Source: Odontesthes bonariensis
Lineage: Eukaryota > Chordata > Actinopteri > Atheriniformes > Atherinopsidae
NCBI RefSeq assembly: GCF_027942865.1
Contig: NC_134509.1
Span: 31,112,197 to 31,176,196 of the forward strand
DNA length: 64,000 nucleotides
Direction: 5' to 3'
Shown: in pieces, positions 24,427 through 35,047 of the stretch
Layout of the letters: each line of letters opens with the position of its first letter
Position numbering within the stretch: position 1 is the stretch's first letter
Notes under the pieces: generated by a model
The model's database searches: none
What the model saw: only the letters and a program-made list of their open reading frames with translations
Told to the model about the DNA's origin: nothing
Position numbers and translations under genes: made by a program

Positions 24427-24564
24427 GTGAAGATCTGTTTCTAGATATGTATTTGATAACACCTTTTTGTTTTTATTGTGCGTCTTCGGAGGCAAAATAT
24501 TTGATCAATTTCTTCAATTATTTGGTTTAAAGGGATCACACGGTTCTTCATCAAGGTGATCAAT

Positions 24565-25610
24565 ACGGATGGGAATTGTTAAGAATTTAGCAATTCTGGT
24601 TCCATTATCGATATCGCTTATCGATTCAGTTCCTTATCGATTCTCATCCAGTTATATAGTACAAATATAGTAAGACATATAACTCTGTACATCTAACTCT
24701 GCCTCACTCTTGCAGTCCTCGTCAACTAAATGTTAATATCAGATGGAAACTATTCATACAGTATGTCGCTAACATTATTACATCAGGGCTCTGAAGTTTT
24801 GAATGCAGGCAAGAGTCAGAATGACATCTCTTCTCTTCGTCCTCTGAAATTCGCATCTGTTAATTCAAGAGGTAAACAAATGATGCGTTTATATCATTCC
24901 ATTCCAGACTCTCTTTAAAGCATGACCAGCAGGGGATGCACTTCTCGGCATAACACCGGTTGGACGGGTCGCAGGAATGGGGGTCTTTCAGTTATTAATA
25001 ACTGCTCTGCTCAGACCCATGGGAGACGTGCTTGTTTCCAGCCGTTTCCATAGCGATTGTGGCGCGCCACAGAAATGTATCATTCTTTTTCAGCGAGAAA
25101 TACGTGTGGCGGGAGTGCGTGACAAAAGACCCGAAAGCGGGACTTTCACGCTCAATGCGTGAGACTTGAGAGTCAACAGGACCTGGAAGTTTTAGTTTAC
25201 CTGGGACTTTAGAGACTGAAGACACTGTGCCACAAGCTCCCCCGCGAGTCGGCGCCATCGCTTAGCCAAAGACTTTACATCCATGCAAAGTAACTGCATG
25301 CTGTGTGGTCAAATGTTTCAGCGTGTTGGAGGTATTTTCCCTCTTGTGATCAAAGCTCTGCATGTGTTGTAACTGGCCCTAATATTGTCCTTTTTCGTGA
25401 AATATAACCAAACTGTGGAGCGCTTCTGCCTCGACGCCATGTTGGAAACATTCTGAGCCAATAGCGTACACATGACGTCATCGCGCAGATGCGTCACCCG
25501 TTAGCGGAACCTATAAACGGCATCGTTAGGCAGGCGGATGAACGATTCCACGGAATCGAACTACTGAGAGCCGGTTCTCGAACAGAACAAAATGATGCCA
25601 TGGTTGACAA
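24565..25610. mobile_element. possible element with AATCGAT-rich palindromic ends
   Basis: The left part repeats TTATCGAT and ATTCTGGTTCC motifs, and the right part has GATTCCACGGAATCGAA and GAGCCGGTTCTCGAAC. Both are short palindromes. I could not fix exact ends or a target duplication. Confidence 0.35.
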
Positions 25611-27376
25611 AAGGCAGGAGTTACGGTCGGGTTTCTGGTCAGTTCGAAGGTCAGATCAATCACTGTTTTAAGTGGATGATTGTTTCCAGAAGGCAGGAGT
25701 CAAGAGTTCACAGTGAAAGACTGGCAGTTAAAAAATTCAATTTTGTCTGTTTCCACACATTCAAAATAAATGCAATTTTTTAAAATAAATAAACTTTAAA
25801 TGAATAGATATGAGTTATTGATATGATTGTATCTTGAGTAGATGTTACAGTATGACATTAAGTTGGATTTGGAGGCATGCAGAACATGCAAATACAGTAC
25901 AGGCCGGTAAATGGATCTGATATACACCCAACCCAAGCATGAGAAGACAAAGTTGCAGTACTTTACATTTGTTTCAGGCACTTATACATTTGGATTTTTT
26001 TCTCTAAAATAGTAACACCAACAAAGGCCTCTGACGGCTCCAAATTGATCCTGCTACATGACAATGATTTTAAATATCCTTCCCGGGAATAATTTAAGAT
26101 TATCTTCAGCTACAGAAGAAACAAAGGGCCCTGCATCTGATGGTCTGAAACCAACATCGAGAAGTCGGGCTGGACTACACGAGGAGAATGAAGACGCTGA
26201 GAGGCCGAAATCTACAGAAGGAACGTAGTCTCCTAAAAAGCACTGAGGTGAAGGGTAATCACACAGACATGTAATGGATAAATTGAAGATGAGGATATGC
26301 GTTAAAGGAGCCCGTTTGAAAGTATTGGAATTACACGCATTTGCTTTCTTGTACAGTGAACTAGTTTATCTTGGCAAAAGAAATGAACAACTTAATCAAA
26401 CATAAGAATTATTTCTTTCATTTAAGGTACTCTACCTTTATAAAGTAAATATTACTTTAAAATAAACTAAAAGGATACAACAGATATGGTAGAAAAGAGG
26501 AAAAGTGCTGCAAAAATGGGAATAATGGCTTTTCATCCATCTAATTAAGAAGCTGAGGTCATTTTTGCAGGTTTACAATAAAATTGCAGGGGGGGGTTAA
26601 AGCAAAAAAAAAAAAAAAAAACTAATACACTAATTGGAGAGAATACTGATTAGTATAGTTGTGTTGCTGATAGGTGTCACAATAGGGATTCTAACGTCTC
26701 TGCTCAGACAATCTGTTGGATTGGTCTTTTTCACTGTAGACACTTTGACACATCGCAACTGTCAAAAGAACAAGTGTGAAAAATGACTAAAAAGACTATC
26801 AATAACAGGCTGAGCTATTGGTCACTTCTCTACTGGCAAAATAATTCCATCATCAACTTTCATGTCACTGCTCTCATTCAGTAATATGTTTGGGTGATTC
26901 CTCTGAGCCAATCAGGCTTCTGCCCTCATTCTTCAAATGCCATTGTGACTATCAGACTGCCTTATGTGCTACCCTCCACCTCTCCACTTCCTCCTCACTC
27001 TGGCTCTCTTGGGTTCATTATTCAAAATGCTTTGGTTTTGAAGTTAAAATCTTTTCTTCAATCCATCTCTCCTTTTTTAAAGATCATTAGAAGCCTCAGC
27101 GCTGCTGTGCAGCTGTAGTGTGCTCTGTGTAGCTCAACCTGAGAAAGATCCCAAAGAAACTTTTAGTCGAACGGAATAAAAAAATAAGATGCAGACACTC
27201 CTGGTAGAAACAATGCAAAAAGATGTTGGACAATAGAATCCTTTGCTTCCTGGGACCTTTCCTTCTTGTCATAATGTCTCTGCACTCTCTGTAGTTAGAC
27301 ACATCCATCAGCAGAGTTAACTGTTTGGTCCTGAAGAAGCTAAATTAAGGATCCTAGATAAGGGGGAAAGGCATAG

Positions 27377-27930
27377 TTAGGTTCTGTTAACACTGCCTCC
27401 CTCGTGAGGGCATATAAGCAGGGTGGAGTCCAGGTCCAGACGGAAAGCCGGGTACAACGGCTGAGTGAACTGGCAACGAAAAGTGTGCAGGAGCACCATT
27501 GTGTCCGACACACTGTAGAACGATAAGGCCCCTTTTTGGCGCTCGAGGAACACACCGATCCTGGGGCAGGGCGGGGCAGCCACCGTGGTCTTACGGTTAT
27601 CATGCCATGCAGCATATCCAGCGTGTGTGCACCTCAACCGCCAAGAGTTCTCATTGCGCCCAAGCAGGCAGGGCTTTCCGCCACCTTTACGTCCGATTCC
27701 TCGGTAGGTGACGCCGATGTCGACCCAGCCTCCGCCCCTCCACTCCACTTCCCAGTAGCTGGCACTGCCAAACTGGCCTTCCTTGCATAGCACCTGTGCC
27801 ACTGAATCAAAGCGATGGGGGTGGGGGAGGTAGGACTGCGGATCCTCACCACAATGGGCGCCCTGAGGCCCTTCCAAGAGAACCAGTGTAGGGTGCGCTG
27901 TATCGGGGTCCAGTGATAAACGACATGAAA
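27377..27930 (-). other. TRIM last exon: PRY-SPRY (B30.2) domain
   Basis: The acceptor TTTCAG precedes SCRLSLDPDTAHPTLVLLEG, followed by the SPRY core with YWEVEWRGGGWVDIGV and NSWRLRC. The domain covers about 180 residues and ends at a TAA or TGA-type stop at 27377-27379. Having all of B30.2 in one exon is the rule in this TRIM class. Confidence 0.9.
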
Positions 27931-30900
27931 CTGAAAGGAAGGAAACAGACAGCAAAGTGAGTGAAGAGGTTCAAAGGCAACAATTAAGACTCCAAAAAAA
28001 CAATAATGATGCTCAACAGAAGAGAGGATCCTGAGCCACATCTGCCCCAGAAGTTGTGGAATGCACACCCCAAAAAGCAGGGTGAGTCAATATGTTTTCT
28101 ATTGTTTTCTAGGCAATAGAAAAAACTCCTAAATATCTCCTAAATAATAATATCAGCAAAGTTCTTAAGTTCATGTCATCATTGGTCCAGATACTGGTGT
28201 ATATGTTTAAATACCTTAAGTTTACCTAAAAAGTTTACGCTTATCGTTCTCAACCTGGTGATTCCTGGCGCTCATGCCCAGTAAATTGCAAATGTAACAA
28301 AATCATACATTTATAAAAGACAAAAAACAAAACACACTTTACGAAAGTACAATCGATAAGTTGAAGCCGGTCCAATATACCTTCCGCAACAGAAACAACA
28401 GTTATGGCTCCAAGTCAACGTCACAGTTCACTCGCCCAGTGACCAAAGGATCCAGCAGGAACTGCAGCTTTACTGTGCGTATGTGATTAACAGAGCAATT
28501 TAGCTAGTGCAGTTCTACGCACAATGAAGAAATATTCGTCTAACAATACGTTACTGGAATCAATGGGATGAGTTTTTGCCTAAAATGTCCAAGAATTGGC
28601 TGAAAATTCAATTGGCTTACTGTCAGTCGCCTGCTTTTTTCCAGATGTCAGGTCGACCAGTGTTCCAGCTGAAATTTTAGTACAGAGGAGGTAAATGACA
28701 CGTTCCACCTTTGTCCTCCTCCACATGAAATACTAATGCCTAACAAGATGGTGGTATGCTGTCATCTTGTCAGCTGGCACAGGTAGAGGCACTGGTCTTC
28801 ATGATGAACCAGAATGTCATAAATACATTATGACTGCCATCCATCATTGATGGCAGTCTAGGCTGGGCTCTCCGATTTCCCAGCAAGATTCTCATTATCT
28901 GGTGAATCAAATCATGGAAAGAAGAAGGATGAAGAGGAAAGGCAGTCAAAGAGGGAGTGGCACAGTGATGAACACTGTTGTCTCACAGCAAGGGTGGTGG
29001 TTCTTCTTCAACTCTTGGGGTTTTCACGTTTTCACTGTTCTTATATCAACTTTCCTTCCACATTCCAAAGCGATTCTACATTTTGTACTGGTGACCTGAC
29101 CTGGTTAAACTGCCTCTCAGCCCCATGACAGCCAGGATAAACTCCAGCCCACTGCAACCCTGAACAGAATTAACGGGTACAGACAATAGATGGATGATAA
29201 AGAATGGGAGGAGTGACGGGAGGATGGGCCAGATAAGAAGAAAGAAATAGCTACTATATGGCCGGTAAACACTAGAGGGTAGTTTGTTCGAACAGGAGAT
29301 AAAATACCCACATCTGAGGAAAGACGTCCTCATCCTCTGATCAGCTGGCTGCTGGGACAAAGTGGACAGAGGGAACGAGACTGGCACTGCTGTTAGAGGA
29401 TGGATGACAAAAACAGAGACAAGATGGACCTGAAACAATGTCGTGAAAAAACATGCAAAACTCTATATGGATGGCATATTTGTAAGGGGAGGCAACGCAG
29501 TAAGGAGGGAAATAAAGATGAGGAGAGTCATAAAGCACCACAAAATCTTTCCAAGGAATATAAGTAAATAAAGGCTCTTTACCCCCCTAGTATCTTTAAA
29601 TGCAAAGAGTAAATAAAGTGTTAGGAAGAGAGGAGTGCACTGCAGTAGCTTAGCTAGTGTAAACCTCCTGCTTGCATGCTGCTGACCCTCCGGTGCTGCA
29701 AACAACAGTGGTGGAGACAAGACACAGACAGGAGACCCTAACTGGGCACTTTAAGCAAATCTGTCCTATTTCCAACACAGTTAATTAAGATATCATTTAT
29801 AAACAAACGCTCCAAGTAGTACAGTAGTACTGCATTTGTCAGTGTAAAGTTTTAATACTTAAAACCATTCACACTGTGTGTAGTGTGTATGGTCTGAAGC
29901 CATTCAAGAGCCAACTATAAATAACTGTTTGTCTGTCGGCACCTACATGAAAAGTGACATCTGTTATTCTTCAAGTCAAATCCGTAGTGTTAGTAGCTGC
30001 TGCTGTTCACCACAATGACCTCAGTGTTACAAACAACCAGATTCTGTTAAGTTACAGAGTTTCCTTCATATTGTTAGCCTGGCTGACGCGTCCACAATCT
30101 CGATGAGATGGTGGTCTGGGAACTAGATGTGCATTTTCTCGTATTTGAGGCGTGGTTTACGAATGCCTAGAGCCGTTTATTGGGCGCTACGAATGTCTAT
30201 CAAATGGCGTCTGGTTCTTCCCATGCTGCTTTGCGCACGATTCATAGCCAATTGTATCACTTATACCAGATGATGACAGAAATTCGACTAGGAAGAAGAA
30301 GAAAAAAAGTAAAATAAAAGTAAACTTGCGTTCTAAGCTACTTAAAACACTTTCTAAGGCTGCATCGAACGGTAACGTTGTGTCCGCTGCCATGTTGGAT
30401 TAACACTCTACAAGCTTCGGTGTAGCGCATAGACGTCGTCATCGTCTTGCTACCCCCCCCCCCCCCCCCCCCCCCCCGTTTTATGATTGGTTCCCAAACT
30501 CTGGCAAAAATAAGGGCGGTGGTTTCCAGGCTGACTTTGCAGTGAGAATGAAATCATGCGCAAAGCAGCATGGCAATTCCCAGGCTATCATATTGTAGTT
30601 TTGATCATTAGATTTAAGGTTTGACCACTGAGCTAACAAAAAGCAACGAGCCAAAACCACCTGCAGTGTTGTTAATGTACCAAGCCATGACCAGCTCTTC
30701 TTGTATGGTTCCACTTACCCCGACTAGTGTGTTGCATGTGCTGAGGTTTGCAGTTCTCTGTGCCAGGATTCTGGGCACCTACCAAATACAACAGAATGAA
30801 TGGATTATTTAGCAGCAAAAAGAAATCTGGTGTCTATTCCCTTAGTCCCATTGCTAACAATGTCAATAGTACTGTAACACTCACGCGAAACCAAACCACT

Positions 30901-33900
30901 TCTACAAGTTCCAAAAATTACCACTGTCATATAAAACATCCAGTATACAACATTAACAGGGATCTGTTGGCAGATATGGAATATAATATACATATCTATG
31001 TTTACGGTTGTAGTTTTTAGTAGTAGTAGGTATTTTTGTGTACATACTTGGAAGTGGTGGTTGAGGTGAGAGCATTATGTTGGTTACAAGTTGCAATGTC
31101 CCCACTAGATGTCACTAAATACTGGGTACAGAGCTACTTTAAGCAGAAAGAGCAATAGAACTGCAAAAAGCTGCAGAATAAAGCAATCTGGCACCAGCGG
31201 AATGGCTTCTCGGCCATCATATCTACAGGTCAGGTCCACTATTTCACCATTTTATCATTTGCGAATAAGTAACAAAATCAAAGTGCAGTTGATGGGGTAA
31301 TGGACCTGTAGCAAGGTTTTGAGATATTTAGCTATAAAGAAAAGTATACAACACATCAACATTTGGCCTAAAGACAACTCCAGGAGAAGTGTAAGAGAGA
31401 GATCAACAAAGACGTTACAATCAATTCTGTTGGACCTAAACTGAACATATTAGGACGAGTAGAACTGGAGAAAAGCCAGAGTGTGTCGTATCAGACAACG
31501 CCCCGTCCGCTGCAACATCAATAATTAACTCTCCACTGTCCCTCGCAGTGTTAAATGTCATGTAAAACCACAGACATGACTCTTGCAGACTGTGTGTGTG
31601 CATCTGTGGATTGTGTTACTGATGCTTACCTTTTACACACTCTCTACCGGGGACACAGTTCTCATGAACTGGAATAGAAATATAATCAAGATGTGAAACC
31701 GAGCGCAGGAGCTGCCTGTGTAAGAGTGCGAGTATACTGGATTTTGAACATATAAATCTATCACATCCAGCTGAACTTTAAAAACAATAAATTGATTTAC
31801 ACGCCACGCTAGAAACTGACACAAGGAATATCTGCATGTTTGAGTACTGATCATTTGGGTGCCTCTTCTGCCTGTAGGTCATTTGGTGTACCTGCACGAC
31901 TAATCTTGTCAACCTCTTCCCTGCAGACTTCTTCTATGCGACTGCGGAGGTGACACAGGGCTCTTCTAGCACCACTGAAGGCCTCAGTGGGCAGGCTAGA
32001 GGCTCTGGAGTGCTGATCAGTAGCGAGAGGGATGCAGAGAAGTGGAGCCGCCTGAGCCAGTAAAAACAGAGAGTGGAAAATACATCACAGCTTCGGCCTG
32101 CCCTCCCTGCCTTCTTAATCCCTTGTACAATTGAATTTGAAAACAACACTTAGGCAAGCACTGTCCTTTTCCACTGGTGACTCATTGTTTCCTCTCATCC
32201 ATCCTTCATCTACGTTACACGCCAATATCTCTGGATCTAGTGCACACTCTGGTGAGTACTCATGACTCCCAGGATGCATTAAGGGTAGATTAGCTAATGT
32301 GTTGCTTGTCTTTTGAGAGAGCAAAGTTCTCACGAGAGGCTAAAGGTGATACATACCTCTCCCTTTAAATAGAACTGCTGTGACAAAAAACATCAGAAAA
32401 AAGAACACATCTGTTAAAGAATAAGAAAACAAATTAAATATTAAGAAGAATAACTAGAATAACAAATAAGCAAAATCAAATCAAGAGGAAACATCACGTG
32501 TAATAAATACTTTGTGTTTTGGATGGATGATAAAATAATAGCTTTTTTCTGCTCTTTATTGTTTTTGTCATTTAGTTTCATCTGAATCCTTTTCAAAAAG
32601 TTTCATCATCATGGCTCTTTCCAGGGCCCGTCTGCTTGTAAGTTCGCATCTCTGTTTCCCTGACCCTCCCACCCATGTCACTGATCGACCATTTCCTCAA
32701 ATCTAAGCAGCAAGCCCTAACAGGCTCTGTGAGCCACAGGCTTCCCTGTCTTCCTGAAACTAACTTCATCATGCTTTTTATTTGATTGGCCTTACTAAGC
32801 CTGGGAAAAGCTTTTTTTTTTTTCTTCTTAACAACTGATTTCACATATTGTCCCTTTTTTCCTTCCTCACCTGTAAGAAATGGCCGCTGTCTTCAGTTTG
32901 CAGCAGCTGGCCGATCTGCTCGTGTCTCCTCCTCAGCTCCAGGAGGTCTTTCTCCAGCAGCTCCATGTCTCGCTCGCCTCGCCCCACCGCCACTCGCTCC
33001 TTTGCTTCGACCATCGCCCGGACCTGTGACACGCAGGATGAAAGGGCTACCAAAGATGCCTCGCAGCCCTGAAAGTATGGCTGTGCCAAGTAGGAATTCA
33101 CTCATCTTAACAATATTGGAACTGATGCTTGTCATTTTCATTGTGGTAAATCCTTTTTTAACCGTACAGTTTTAGTGAACCATCTATGCAACTTTGCACA
33201 TTTAAACATACACAAAAGAATTATAATTTAGTCAGCACAGTTGACATAAAACAATTGCAGTTCTCATAAACCTCCTTAGAGCTGTTGAATGTTATTACTT
33301 TTGTTACTTTTACAGATATTGTACGATTAGAGGGACCACGTTAACTCCTTCTAAGGCTATTATAGCTATTGATTGAAGCTTTCCTACTGCTACAAGTGCT
33401 GTTTAGTTTAAGTGGCAGTATTACAGCTTCTACTCTTAGATCCTGCACCTCACCTCAGCTTTAGTTTTCTCAAGGCGGAGCGACATGTCAGCAAACAGAG
33501 CTTCACTGTCCTCCAGAACCGCTGATGCCGACACCTGAAACACCACAAAGCCGACAATTAAATCATCTGCTAAACTTTTCCTTTCTGGAAAAAAAAAGAA
33601 AAGAAAAAACTTTAAGCCTAAATGGCAACCCTACCTGATCCAACAGGTTAAAATGAACTCTCACTATGCTCACAAATGTTCTGCTCTGTCATTTTATTCG
33701 ACTTGAAAAGGTTTATTTCAGTTTCATTCAGTCACACAACATGGCTACAAGATTAACCACATCAGTTGGTGTTGGTATAATCAGATGGTATGAGGCAGGC
33801 AGATATTTTGAGACGCAACATTTAGAAATAAATGAGTGATTCTCCAAAACGTTACAGCAGTTGCGTGCTGGATGAAAGAAAGGAGATGATGTTGAGGAGA

Positions 33901-34987
33901 ACGCGTGGAGTTTTCCATAAATGAGTTTTGCTCTGTAATCTGATACGATAACTCTTCTGAGGCAGGATGTTTGTGTGTGTGAGTAACAGGCAAGTGTGAA
34001 CCTTGCATGTGTTGTGCACAGTCATCTGTGTAAACGTCAGATCTGACCATACTCACTTTCTTACCTCAATCAGACTATAACTTCACTAAAAAAAAAAAAA
34101 AAAACATATTCTGTCCATCTTTCACAAGCCGACAGTTTTTGACTCCGCTCCACCCCTCTGTTCCTCAGGGTCTCCCTCTTTTGACATCTATAGTTCTCAG
34201 TAACCCTTGAAGCATGCTCTCATGATATAAGAAGGAACACAGTAAATTGCCTGAAAGCTCAGACCAGCAAGCGACTGATAGAAATAGTAATTCTATTCTC
34301 AGATACTTGTATTTCCCTCATCTTCAGTTCCACCATGGACAGCTGATAGACTACTGAACCCTCTTCTATGTACCATCTCTCCTGGAGTCATGGGTTTAAC
34401 GGCAAAAGTCGTTCAAACATGCAGAATACTGTCGAGAATTCACGTTGTAATTCTTCTGTCCAAAAAAAAATAAAAAATTCTTCTGTCGACTCCATAACGA
34501 CTCTGGACTTCCTTGTTCCTCCATTCCTCTGTGTTTTGTTTAAGTTTTTACCAGCTAACATTAAGAACACCTGCTCAATGAGCAACATTTCACTACTGCT
34601 TGTTTATGTAATGGTAGTTATGGTGGTGTACTACTGGTGCAGTTATTGTCAAACAGGTAATTGGAATTTCCGATTCCGTTTGGTAAAAAATGCCAATTAG
34701 AAGTTGGACTTCTTTGTCGGGGATATAAAACATTAAACAGTGCATTATTTCCTATATTATATAACTAATGTTTAGATGTCCTGTTGATAGTAAGCAAAAA
34801 GCAAGAGCAAAATAGTTTCGACATCCACTAACTAGACACAAAACACAAATCTTTTACCTTTTGGGACTCTCTGATTGATATAAATAAACAGTTAGTTCTT
34901 GGAAACTCTCCACCGCTGATTACACAGCATGTTCACAGAAACACTGAATTGGCAAGAACAATACTGGTCACCATGACTATGTGTGTG

Positions 34988-35047
<60 letters not shown>

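Larger units (their letters stand above)
23178..27376. other. intergenic, man2b1 5' end to TRIM 3' end
   Basis: No complete gene is visible. Contents: the man2b1 promoter with its CLEAR site, a truncated SINE at about 23500-23670, a signal-peptide-like exon at 24381-24426, a region rich in AATCGAT-like repeats from about 24565 to 25600, and AT-rich sequence. The TRIM 3'UTR must occupy part of 26500-27376 on the minus strand, but I could not find a clear AATAAA there. Confidence 0.5.

Noticed and set aside
27634-28068. 144-residue open frame on the minus strand
   Set aside because: It is an out-of-frame shadow of the TRIM B30.2 exon and runs across its acceptor into the intron.
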